Position numbers and translations under genes: made by a program. DNA of 64,000 nt from Montifringilla adamsi (Eukaryota > Chordata > Aves > Passeriformes > Passeridae), in NCBI GenBank assembly GCA_017590115.1, contig JAGGNK010006892.1, positions 12,439,736 through 12,503,735 on the forward strand, written 5' to 3'. This document shows, piece after piece, positions 33,674 to 51,809 of this stretch (positions are counted from its first letter, which is position 1; every line of letters starts with the position of its first letter). The notes beneath the pieces were generated by a model. That model had not been told where the DNA came from. It did no database searches and saw only the letters and a program-made list of their open reading frames with translations.

Positions 33674-34044
33674 GGGAAAAGATGAAGTACTACAAGTTGC
33701 CCCAAGCCCATGCTAAAGGCATTCTTCATTCCTCATACTTCCTTGAAGTGTGCATCTTCAAATAAACTGATTATCTGGAAACAAAAAAACAGATGGGAAT
33801 TTATTTTAAAAATGCAATAATTTTTCTCTTCTTCTGTCTTTTTTTTTTTTTTTTAACTTGGATTAAAATCTTTCCATAGTCCTAATAGCATCTACAAACA
33901 TTCTGAGGCGCATTCTGGTTTTCTGATGCTAAACAAACCCATTATCCTACAGAATAATCCAGCCTACTTATATTTCATCTTAATGTTAACTGCAAACTTC
34001 AATGGTGTCTGAGTGATGCAGGTATTCAGACTTGATAGCGATAC

Positions 34045-34136
34045 AAAGAAAAGAAAATTAAAAAGAGAAAGAAAAGAGAAAAAAAGGAAAAGAAAAAGGA
34101 AAAGAAAAAGGAAAAAGAGAAAAGAGAAAGAAAAAA
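34045..34136. repeat. Purine-only (A/G) tract
   Basis: The segment 34060-34136 is 77 nt of pure A and G with irregular GGAAAAGAAAAA units; a further purine block precedes it from 34045, broken only by TT. Such homopurine tracts can form triplex DNA. The antisense T-rich open frame (33964-34191 minus) comes from it. Confidence 0.95.
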
Positions 34137-35853
34137 CATGAATACTATTGCATGTGGTGACATTTTCTGACACAGTCTGGCTTAAATTCACTAATTAATT
34201 TCAGCAACAACAGAGAAAAATTAGTCTTTCCTCCTCCCTCTTCTCCCACCTATCACTTCTGTCAAGGCTCCTGACTGACAGAGAGTAGGATTTTTGAGGG
34301 TATTTTTGTGTTTGTAAAATATCAGCCCTAGGTCTGACTCCATCTCCTTGGAGCACTCCATGCCTTTCTGCAGGGAGCTTTTGGGGGCGAATGAGCCAGA
34401 GAGGATACTCCTCACTGATGCTCTTTTGTGGCAACTGCATGAACAGTTCTGTGAAAAGGTGAAGAAATATAAATTACGGACTTCTGTTCCCACTTGCAAG
34501 GCAGTTTTTAGAAACTCCTCCTCTCCTGGCTGATAATTCCCTGGCTAGTAAAAATACCTTGAGGTGATAAGGATACAAATGCTTATAAAATCCTAACCAT
34601 CTCTTTTTTATCTTAATAAAAAAATATTTTATACCTTGTGTACGTTGCAGCACCTCTGTGCACAATGAAAGTAGCTCAAAATGTCCTAGAAATAACATAA
34701 GACCACTGACTCAAGGAAAGGAAGTTGTCTTTGAATCCTAGTGTGCTTTGTTAGCTGTGTCCTGTTGGGACGCGGCTCCTCCTGGGCTCTCCTTGGGGAC
34801 TGCATTTACAGCCTTTACCCCATGATCAATGTTGGTAGAACAGTAAGTTTATGTGTATGTCCTACCTTGGGTGACATTTACAGGGTCAAAATCTTGACCT
34901 TAGGCTTCAATGATCACAGGATCCTTAACCTCAGGATCACAGGTTGGTAAATCAAGCAATTAAAGTCTAAGGGATTGCAGATTAGTATTTAAACATATGA
35001 CATTTTAATTCAAATTATCACAAAATGACTGCATTTTCATTTTGAAAAAAGCAAGCTATGAAATAGATGTATTAAACTCTGTAATTTTCTCTAAATTTTA
35101 TATTGAAACTGTATTTTCAATGATTTATCTCAATACTTAATTTCATCATTCAGTATTTTCCAAGATGTTTTCTATAACTAAAAGATGCACCATTCCCCTA
35201 GGAGGCTGAACAGTTGTTAGGAAAAGTAATTGCTTAAATACAGCTCTATTAACATTTGGAAAAGTGTTCAACTTTCTGAAACAATTAAGAATTCAGAGAT
35301 GGTTCAGATTTATCTACCTATTTTTCCCTAAAACCTTTAATGCTCTTGGGGTACAATTCTGAAGACATTAAATGTAAAATACAAATCATTATCCTAATGG
35401 ATAAATGGAGTAATTAATGAAGACAGAGGTGCTAGGATCAAGCAGCAGCTCAACTACCTGTCAAAACAGGAGCCAGAATCCACATCTGCTCCTTCCTGGC
35501 AAGACATGTCTTCCAGATAAGATTGTAGGAATGTTCTCTCTCTCTTGGTTTGGTCCTTCTGGTCACTACCTCTTGCAGAGCTGGTAAATGTTGCCCCTCA
35601 TTACTACTCTGACCTTCTTTGGCAGTCAGAATAGTGATCTAGAAAGTTGGTCACCTCAGGGCACACAGTCATAAAATCCATGCTATCCCACTCTCTTGGT
35701 CAATGTTCTATGCACTAGACACCTGACTAACTGTGAATTCTGCCTCTTTCATGCTTTAAAAGGAAAAGATGTTCTTCAAATTACAGAAAGTTACTTTAAT
35801 ATCAATTTGCATGATGCATACCAGGAAGCTGCCAATCTGTCCCTTTATTTTGG
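34137..35853. other. Intergenic, nothing recognised
   Basis: No gene, RNA gene or assignable repeat recognised; AT-rich apart from 34740-34830. Confidence 0.55.
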
Positions 35854-36922
35854 TGTATTGGATTTGTGATGTAATGTCTTGGTAGCAGGAGGGGCTATGG
35901 GGGTGGTTTCTGAGAGAAGCTGCCAGAAGTTGTCTACATGTCCAACAGAGCCAATCCCTGGGGGCTCCAAAATGGACCTGCCCCTGGCTATGGCCAAGTC
36001 CACCAGTGAAGGTGCTAGTGACACTGAGAAAATTTATTTAACCAGGGGAAAATGCACGGAAGCAAATGCAGACAGAGAAGAATGACAAAAAAGCCCCAGA
36101 CACCAAGGTCAGCGCACAAGGAGGGGCAGGAGGTGCCAGAGGTGCTGGAGCTGAGGTTCTCCTGCAGCCCATGGTGCAGACCATGGCAAGGCAGCTGTGC
36201 TCCAGCAGCCCACGGGGGAGCACAGATGCACCTGCAGCCCGTGGAGGAGCCCACACTGGAGCATGTGGAAACATCTGAAGGAGGCTGAGACCCTGGGAGA
36301 AGCCTGCACTGGAGCAGGCTCCCAGCAGGACTGTGGAGAGAGGAGCTCACACTGGAGCAGGTTTGCTGGCAGGACTTGAGACTCCACAGGGGACCCACAC
36401 TGGAGCAGCCTGTTCCTCAAGGACTGCACCCTGTAGGAACCACATCAGAACACTTCATTAAGAACTGCTGCCTGTTACAAAAATTCATGGAGGACTGTCT
36501 CCTATGGGAAGAACCCCACGCTGGAGCGGGGGACATCTGAGGAGTCCTCCCCTTGAGGCAGGAGGGGAAGAGATAGCATGTGCTGGAGTGAGCGCAGTCC
36601 CCATTCCCCATCCTCCTGCACCCCTTGCAGGGAGAGGAAGACAGTCAGGAGTGAAGTTAAGCCTGGGAAGAAGGGAATGCTGTGGGAAAGGTGGTTAAAC
36701 ATTTGGTTTTATTTCTCATTACTCTACTCTTAACTGATTGATAGCAAACTAATTTCCCCAAGTCAAGCCAGTTTTGCCCATGATTGTAATTGCTGAGTGA
36801 TCTCTCCCTGTTCTTATCTCCACCCCTGAACCTTCTGTTAGATGTCTCTCCCCTGTCCAGCTAAAGAGTGATGGAGCAATATCGGTGTGCACCTGGCATC
36901 CCACTGAGGTCAGCCCACAACA
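35854..36922 (+). mobile_element. Solo LTR of an avian endogenous retrovirus (ERVL-type)
   Basis: About 1.07 kb running from TGTATTGGATTTGTG to CCCACAACA, in the TG...CA form of LTRs. Internal landmarks are those of a family frequent in bird genomes: 'ggtagcaggaggggctatgg', 'gagaagctgccagaagttgtc', 'acagagccaatccctggggg', a 'tatttaacc' promoter-like motif near 36031, and repeated 'cacactggagcag' units. The 3' part reads 'tgagtgatctctccctgttcttatctccaccc', 'ctctcccctgtccagctaaag' and 'cacctggcatcc'. No gag, pol or env coding sequence lies beside it, so it appears to be a solo LTR left by recombination. Target-site duplications were not evident, so both ends carry a few bases of uncertainty. 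Open frames inside it are not genes. Confidence 0.8.
36140..36530. repeat. Degenerate minisatellite inside the LTR
   Basis: Units of roughly 40-45 nt recur with a core like 'cccacactggagcagg' (near 36249, 36303, 36345, 36386 and 36512), alternating with 'gaggactg/aggactgcaccc' segments. It is typical of this LTR family. The units are diverged from each other and the spacing is irregular. Confidence 0.75.
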
Positions 36923-38211
36923 CTTAAGAAGAAAAAGCTCAGGGAAACTTTCTCCAGGGCATTTTTATCTAACTGGTTGGTATCTCCTTCCTTTTTCCTT
37001 TCTCAAATAAGTCCCAGGTGATTTAAGTCCAGCTCTGAGGTGCCTCATCTTTCTGACTGACTACACAGGGAATACAGGTACCAGCAACTTGGGTGTGCTG
37101 CAGTGTCCAGTACCCAGGCTTCTCTTCAGATGTAGCCTAGTTTCTCTGTGAAGAAAGGCTCAAGAGTAATTTTGGAGTGTAGTAGTCAAATTTATTTCCA
37201 CTGTAGAAGCACGATTGTTTCAGTAATAAAAAAATAATCTTTGCAGAATAAAAGTAAACCTGTAGTGGTATAAATATTATTTACTTGCACACAAATTCAC
37301 CTAAGTCACTCAACATATGTTAAGACTTATTTTTCCCACAGTTCTACATTTCCAATGGAGTTAACAAGACAGTTACTTGCATAAAGATGAGAGAGGTGAA
37401 GTCTGGCTCAGTTGGGATTTAAACACATATGAAATAAAAAAAGTTTCCTTCCTTGGCTTTTTTTTTTTTTTTTGCCTTTTGTTATATGACTACATTGCCT
37501 ATGAAAAATACTAACAGCCTTCAGCACTAACCATTTCTGTTTGTCTAATTAAAATATATTATACAGGGAGCCACAGAAGTTTGTCTTCTGGCTGCCTTGC
37601 AGCCAGACCTTGGCGCTGGCCAGGCAGAACCAGCAGTGAGTGTAGAAGCGTTCAAACTCAGAGGTTCTTGGGTTGTGCTCAGTCTCCATTTCTGAGATTC
37701 CTATCACCAGCTACTGCCTTCCAAGGACAAACAAGGTCTAGCAATTTCCTTCAGGGGGTCATGAGACTCATTAGACAGCATGCCTGATCAATCAGTAAAT
37801 CCCTGTCCTATGCTAACACAGGTGCTCTACTCCATACAGCATTATTAATGGCCTAGTGAAACCAACAGGCCAGCTCATAGTATGTATGGCTGATGTGTAA
37901 CTTTGCCTAATATGAATGTCACAAAAAAAAAACCCACCATAAAAACTCAAACCTATTTTCTGCACTCCCATTCAGTTCAAGCCATGGAACAACAGTAAAC
38001 ACAACTGCAATGAATTTAACTTGCACTTTAACTTCTAGATAACTCTTCAACTGTTTTTTCCAATTATGGGGATGGAGAAAAGGAAGAGGGGGAGGGAATA
38101 AAATTTAATGAATCGCTCTCATAATGACTCTGTATTCCTGTGTTCTGCTGAAATTGTACTCCTTCACCATACAGACTATTGTCAGCACTATGTCCTCACA
38201 GCAAACGATGA
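36923..38211. other. Intergenic between the LTR and MSANTD4
   Basis: No gene recognised. The region includes a T run at 37460-37474 and a TTTATT at 37191-37196 that would be a distal AATAAA signal for the minus-strand gene MSANTD4, so part of it may be 3'UTR. Confidence 0.5.
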
Positions 38212-38557
38212 TTTATTCGGATCCTTCCTTCCTGTACAGTGACAAAAAGTACAAGGTTCAGCCTGGACTCTTCTCAAGGCCTCTATGAGGGGAGGACACC
38301 AAACTAATACTGCACAATACTGAAGACAAGAGAACGTAACACTAAGTTCTGATACATTGAAAAGCAACTTCACACATAAGATCATTAATGTAGGCACACT
38401 GACATATTGAGCACCATTTTTTTTTTTCAGTTTAACATCAACATTCAACTCTGAACAGAAGAATGTTAAGCCTCTAGGACAGTTTCAGTATCAAGGAAAG
38501 AACTACTTCTAATTTAGAAACATCAAAACACTAATGTTGACACCTTAGCTGAGATGT
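38212..38557 (-). other. MSANTD4: MSANTD4 3'UTR (proximal polyadenylation candidate)
   Basis: Downstream of the stop on the minus strand the first AATAAA (plus-strand TTTATT at 38212-38217) lies about 340 nt away. It is the nearest candidate signal. A longer 3'UTR using the next signal at 37191-37196 is possible. Confidence 0.5.
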
Positions 38558-45397
<6,840 letters not shown>

Positions 45398-45398
45398 C

Positions 45399-45440
45399 TG
45401 CGCCCGGCGCTCCCCTCCGGGCCGCCGGCCCTTTAACGGC
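45399..45440 (-). other. MSANTD4: MSANTD4 non-coding first exon (3' end defined by donor)
   Basis: On the minus strand GCGCCGGGCGCAG|GTGAGTCG gives a consensus donor at 45398/45397, suited to a 5'UTR exon splicing to the exon with the start codon. The transcription start is not readable; the right boundary given is a guess from the position of the CCAAT boxes. Confidence 0.5.
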
Positions 45441-45452
45441 CACCGCCCTCCC

Positions 45453-45643
45453 ATTGGGCGAGCTGCCTGCCTGTCACTCTTCTCCGCTCGCCTATTGGTG
45501 CTCGGTGTCCGCCGCTTCCCCCGCCCCGCCCTGCCGCGCCAGGCGGGCCGGAATCCCCATCGCTCCTCCGCCGGCGGGGCCGCGCCGCGCGCAGCCATTG
45601 GCTGTACCCTCCGCTTGTCTTCCCCAGGCGTGTCGGTGATTGG
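45453..45643 (-). promoter_or_regulatory. MSANTD4: Four CCAAT boxes (NF-Y type), all facing the minus strand
   Basis: ATTGG (CCAAT on the minus strand) occurs at 45453-45457, 45494-45498, 45597-45601 and 45639-45643. They form two pairs with nearly equal spacing (41 and 42 nt between starts). The pentamers are seen directly and the factor NF-Y is the usual binder of such boxes. The shared orientation agrees with transcription of MSANTD4 to the left. Confidence 0.7.
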
Positions 45644-45830
45644 CTGCGGGCTGTGGCGGCCCTCCCCCCTCAGCGAGGGACCCTCGGCGGGGTGGGTGTG
45701 GTGCTGCCGCTTCGCCGGAGGGCGCGGCGCGGGGTGGGGCCCGGCGCCTCGCGGCGGTGGTGGTCTGCGAGGGAGGGAGAGAGCGAGGGAGGAAGAAGCA
45801 GGAGCAGGCGAAACGTGCGGGTTAACTGTG

Positions 45831-48800
45831 CGGGATAACTGCGCATAAGCCACCGGTGTGGTCGCCAGGTTTATTTAGCTGCTGCCCAGAGCGAGCGCGC
45901 GGCAACCGGCTGTTCGTCCTCAACTTCGCAGTTTGTGATTAAAATGGAAAAATGACGTCTATCACATCCTGTAATTAAAGAAATAAAAGTAGTTTTCGGG
46001 AAGTGCTGCGGCACTGGGTGAATATACACACAAAAGGCTCTCCTGGAGCTTTCGGGGTTGGGCTCCTCGCCCCCTCCGCCACACAAGATGTGTCTGGTCC
46101 TTGTCTCCTGTGTTACATCCAAGTTCTTTCACTGGACTTTCACTGGACAGATGGATGTTTGATTAATACAGCTTTAAGGGATCATAACTGCGATGAAACT
46201 ACAATTCTCCCTAAAATGGTATTTTCCAGTTCCAGCCAACTATTCATTTATCAGTTTGCTAGCAGGTAAATAGTTTTGCTGCCATACTTGTCCACTGTGT
46301 ACTGAAAATCCAGTTAAAAAGGAGAATGGTGAGGAATAGCGTAGGAAGACCGTGCCACACTGCTGACATATATAATACTGGGATATATTTTACTGAGACC
46401 CATACACGAACTTGGCTTCCCTTTACATTATTATCAGTATTTTAACTGGCAATTTTCTGGTGCTCAGAAATCAAATTCAAGCACATCATAAAGGTCTTAC
46501 AAGCTAGTTCAAACTAGATTCAGGTACAAATAGGTGGAGAAATGATGGAAAGGGGAGGTCATTAACTGTGTGATCCTCTGCTAGTCTACAAAAAGTCCTA
46601 ATTATACCTCATTGAACATCCTTCTTTTATTATGAAGGACAAACCCACTAAATATGATTAGTATCTATTAGAATAATTTTAACTAGAAATCATATTATTT
46701 CCTAGAGTAGCTGTGTACATAACCTAAATACCTCTACTTTCTCCCAGAATTGTTACTCTACTTTTATGGAGGCTGTGGATCATTGGTGAAAAATCCTGAT
46801 GTATACCAGCTTCCTCCAACAAAAATCCTTGGACCTCCTTCATTTATGTGAACTGTCTTGAATTTATGTGTAATGTATGTGTATTTTAATCATTAAATCC
46901 AGATTCTTTCTTCCTTGCTTTTGATGACAGGAAGAAAATCCCTACCTTATGGTCTACTTCAGATGCAAACTGTTTTTAAGTCCATGGTGAATTCCCTGGA
47001 TTTGTAGAACATACATATACAGTTTCCTTTTGATTGTGCACAGGGTTACACAACTTAAGCTCTCAGATTTGGTCTGTGAATCCCTTCATTGTTCAATATA
47101 AGCTTTTAACATTGTGAGTGCTGCTGGAATGCTTTGTACATGTCTCCAAAAGGCTTTTGCTAGCAGAAAGGCTTTTGGGGCAAAGGCCTTAGAGTGTTCG
47201 AAAGTTAATTTATATTGCCATAACTCTAATCTATAGAGGAATCTCGGGGTTACAGAATTTTGAGTTTTGGAAGGATACAGGACAACGTTGGGCTCCGTCA
47301 CTTTGTATTGATGCCATTTCTGCAAGCCTTGGCATGCAAATTTTGGACTCTGTAACTTTTATCTCCTTCTATATAAAGCTCCTTCTGCTAGTATGGAAGG
47401 TTCATTTCAGTAACAATAAACACCCAGTCATTTGCAGTACTTAAACTGCTAAAAAATCCCTGTATATCAATCTGATCTAATTTTTAAAATTGATCCCAAT
47501 TTAAATAAGTACCTTATAATGGTAAACTTCAGTACTTTTCAGCAGACAATTAAAATTAGCATGGGAACAGTAATTCAGTATGCAAAGGAAATACAAATAC
47601 TAGGTCCGAGGATTATTATAAACCCCCCTCATCCATACTAACTGCATTCTTGGTTATGGCATTCAAAATGTTCTCCAATTGAAAAAAAACAACAAACCAA
47701 CAAAGCCCAAAAGAGATTACCTGCATTAGAAACACTGTAGAGTCTGCAGTTTAAAACTCACTGGAAAAAAAAAAAAAAAGAAAAAGAAAAAAAAAAGGAA
47801 AAAAAAAAGATCCAAGGATTCAGTTGCTCAGTGCTTTATTTCACAAAAGAATGAACATCTCAGCAAATGTGTAGTATCATACTTTCCACATATCAGCAGA
47901 GCCCAGGCAGCAGCGAAATGTTACTGTTCTCTGTTTACTGGGTGTTAGAAGGAAAAAAGTAAATTGAGCATAATGTTCAACTGTAAATATTGTCAAATAC
48001 ATCCCTGCTTTCAGTCTGTTTTAATTAAAATAGATCTTATGCTGCCTCCTGTTGGTCACCTACAAACAGAACATCTGAAATTTATCTCCACATTAGGAAC
48101 TGCAGTCAGCACATTCTATAGCCTATACCTTACCTACTACCCTATATTAACCAGAGGAGGTAAACAGTTTTCTTCACAGAGTAATACCATAAATAAATCT
48201 GACCCAGAAAATCTACTCCATTTTGTGAATATAACGAATTTTTAACAGCAGTAAACTGACTTACTACAAATGTATTTAGAATATAGAAAACAAATTAATT
48301 AGTCCTTAAATTATAGTCATCAGATCTGTGCAAACATGATCAATAAAACACCTGAATAACTGATATATATTATAACAACTAAACCAGTATGATAACATTA
48401 CCAAAGTGCCATAATGTTTTGATAGCATTCTTTAAAAATTAAGATTATCCAATATAATCATCACTGGATATTAAAATCCCACATACAATATATATTATCT
48501 TTGTGTATATTATACTGGTCATGCTTATAATGTATTCTGTGACATAAAATAGAATACTATTAGAAATGTTTTGGTTACATCATTTAAGTGCAAATAGTGG
48601 ATTATAATTTTACATGCATTTTGTATGTTTAAACATCACTCTGTTTCAGTGAGAACATACATAATCGTTAATCTAGTTACTATTTTTAGAGGAAGGTCCT
48701 TTTTCATAAAGCTTTGATTCAAAGAGCTTTGAAAAGTCATAAAAGATATTAGAAAACTCACTTTGCATTAACTTCGTGACTTTTTTTTTTAATTGCATAA

Positions 48801-50129
48801 ATGCTCTGTAGACTGAAAAATGTTTCATCCAGACTACAACAGTTACTCATGCAAGTAATTCAGATTTTTTTGTGTAGTTCACTGAGATTTCTTACATTAT
48901 TAGCAATTAATCACAGGGTTTGGAACATAGGTCCTTTCTTCTATGATAAAGCCTTGTTTTTAAACATGACTTTCTAACACTTCTGCTTCTTCTGCATTCC
49001 GTTCTGCTACCAGATTTAATACTTTGTATGTGGAAATGTGGCATATGATCCTTTTTCCTTCTGTGAGAGCTGTAGGACAGGTTTACGTGCCTACCTGCAG
49101 AAAATCAGTGCCATTTCACAGTAACTTTTCTGTAAGCAATGCTAGAAAGTAACTGACATTACTACATTATTTCCTGATCACTGAGTAAGAGCTCAACTCC
49201 CTGTGAAATCCATGAATGATTTGTCAAACTGGGAACTGACGTTAGTTACTGCACAAGTATAGTGTAGAATATTAAAGAAGCATGTCTATTTTCCCAATTC
49301 AGCTTCAGTCAGTTTTCACTGTCTATAATTCCTCTGTACTGAGGAATTTCTCACATACATCATTGCTCTGTCTGATGTCAGATGCCAGAATCTTATAGCA
49401 AGTAGCTGGGTGGAAGACTGCCAAAAAGATCTGCTGTAGGGAAAAACTTAGAGGAAAGAGCATCACCTGAATGACTCCCTCGCTTGCTGTTTATGTGACC
49501 CAGCAATCTGGTCATGACAGTGGCAATTAAAACACCCTTGCAATTCTCTAGTCTCTTCCAATTTGCATAGCTATTTTTACCCTTGTACTACGGGCATAAT
49601 ATGTTACTTTTCTCAATGCATAAATTGTCTACTCATATTACTCAGGTATAAACACAACACAAATACACAAGCAAAGGTGAATTGGGCCTTGTATTCCAAC
49701 TACGTGACAAGTTGCAATAATTAATGGGGAATGAAGTCTCTATGCTACCCTGAGTAGCTTCATTAAAACTAAAACTACCATTTTCCTATGTGCTTGTTTT
49801 TTTCCTATTGTTTCAGTAAGTAGGAATAGTATTCTTCCTCTCTCTACTCAATACATTTGCTTTGCACGTTAGTGTAAAAGCAGTTGTGTCCCAATATAAA
49901 AATATTTGCATTTCTGCAAGGTGATTGTAAAGGTTACCTAGCTACATTTAATTAAAATATGATTTGGAGATTTATTATGAAAAAAAAAAAAAACAAAATA
50001 AATGTGGAAGTTGCCTGAAATACTGTAACAAGCTACTTACTTCTACAGAACTGACACACATATTAATATACAGAAATTACTGAGTGAAAGGGTCCTGTTC
50101 TATTAACATCTTCTCCAAATGTACATGAT
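45831..50129. other. Intergenic between the MSANTD4 promoter and the KBTBD3 3' end
   Basis: Right of the CpG island the sequence returns to AT-rich. TGACGTC, a near-complete cAMP-response element, lies at 45953-45959 beside the island. An A-rich tract is at 47765-47809. No gene was recognised. Part of the right side may be KBTBD3 3'UTR. Confidence 0.5.
47765..47809. repeat. A-rich low-complexity tract
   Basis: Runs of A broken by single G or GG, about 45 nt, in intergenic DNA. No adjacent retroelement recognised. Confidence 0.9.
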
Positions 50130-51809
50130 TTTATTTTATATACTTATGAAAATTTTTATGATGAATGAATTTGTAAAGGTATCTGATAACAAATTACAGA
50201 GTCAGTCACAGAATCAGAACCTTCCATTGTGTACTGCTTAAAAGAGAAGGCTGTTCTAGGTAATATTAAGTTTTAAGCATTAATATTCAGCTTGGGTTTT
50301 ACAAAAAGTACATGCAGTAGTGATGTGATAATGAACTTACCACAGTTGTCTCAAGACATATGAAAGATGCCTCTGATGCCTCACTAAATTTTATTCATTA
50401 TCTAAACTGCTTGAAAAGATATGATTAAATGTTTAGAACTATTATTCTGTCTGGCAGAAGACAACCTTACTGCTTTCACAATATTTATATGGAACATAAG
50501 GGCTCTCAGTGTCTTATCTGGATACCTGGAAAAAAGGAAATTCTCAGGCTGTGGAAGATTACAAATTAATTTACCTAGCTAATTTCAGTGTCCTCCTGTC
50601 AGAAAGAAGACTGACTTTGTAAGCATGAGATCAAATTTACTTCGAACGTATGGCTAGACTAATATTAGCACTAAAAGTCCTTTACAATTTTAACATGATC
50701 ATAGCTGACTACTTAAAGTTTATCAAGCAATATATTGTGTAGTGTTTACTGTATAATATTTTAACATCTAAAAATACAATGAAGTTCAAGATAAAGTGTT
50801 TAATTAATTTAAACCACAAGAGATGATTTCTCATCTCCAAAATACTATTTACTACTGACTTTTAATATGGGGGTGGGGGTGTAGTTTTGTAACTTTGTAT
50901 TTGATGTATGACAAGATACAAACTTTTCCCATAGTTAACGGAAGCAACAGCTAGGATTCAGTTTAAAGCTTGCTGCTATAAGCAGCCTAGTGACAGCTTA
51001 GTAGGTAGCACTGAAGACTTCAGAGATGAAGACTTGTGTTAGAAAACATTCCTGAAGTGTTTTTTCTTTAATTAGCAACATGACTGAAGCAAAGATATCA
51101 CATTAATCATCTGTCCTGAAGAAATCTTACCTACCCTGCAGTATGTTGTTGAAGTGGACTTTGCCACAGTTAATTGGATGGAAACAGAAAATAAAACTAC
51201 TACTAAGGCACAAGGATGGAGAAAAACTGGTAAAACTGAAGAGCTGAAGTAAGATGACAGGAATTATCAGTCTCTTCATGTTAGATACCTGGTTTTAATA
51301 CTGTGAAGGTCACTTTGGCTCTTGTCCTTGCTAAGGTCATTGTGATAAGATAAAGCTGACAATGAATTCCTCTTACAGGTTTATGAACATAGAAAATCTA
51401 AATAACACTAATGAAAATGTCCTTTAAACTTCAGTTACATAGGGAAAACAGTATCACAGTCAGTTTTCTCATTTAGCAATTTGTCTGTTGGGACAACTGT
51501 GAATATTACAGAAATAAACACATATTACACAACTAATTCCTCATGAATATTCCTTTTGGAAAATTAATATTATTTTGAAAATTATTCTGATAATTACAGA
51601 GTTGTATATAAAATTAAGTATATAATACTGTCTGTATAACGACTAGCATGAATGACATTTTAATGGAGTCTTCCAAAAGCAATCCTACAGTATTTAATCT
51701 AAACTGAAAATTTAAAACAAACTAGTACATATTTCTCCATCTGTAAACTAATACTTAAAAACTGTTCTACAACTTGTGCATTTAAATAGACTCTTTTGAT
51801 TTGGGAGTT
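50130..51809 (-). other. KBTBD3: KBTBD3 3'UTR (extent uncertain)
   Basis: AT-rich sequence follows the KBTBD3 stop. Minus-strand polyadenylation candidates are ATTAAA (plus TTTAAT, 51659-51664), AATAAA (plus TTTATT, 50390-50395) and AATAAA (50130-50135). The nearest would give a 3'UTR of about 150 nt, the others about 1.4-1.7 kb. I cannot choose between them from the sequence. Confidence 0.4.

Noticed and set aside
33544..33729. 61-codon minus-strand frame rich in Phe
   Set aside because: It is the translation of the reverse complement of the long A tract.
36015..36429. Overlapping open frames on both strands (up to 127 codons)
   Set aside because: They are translations of the LTR's internal minisatellite, not genes.
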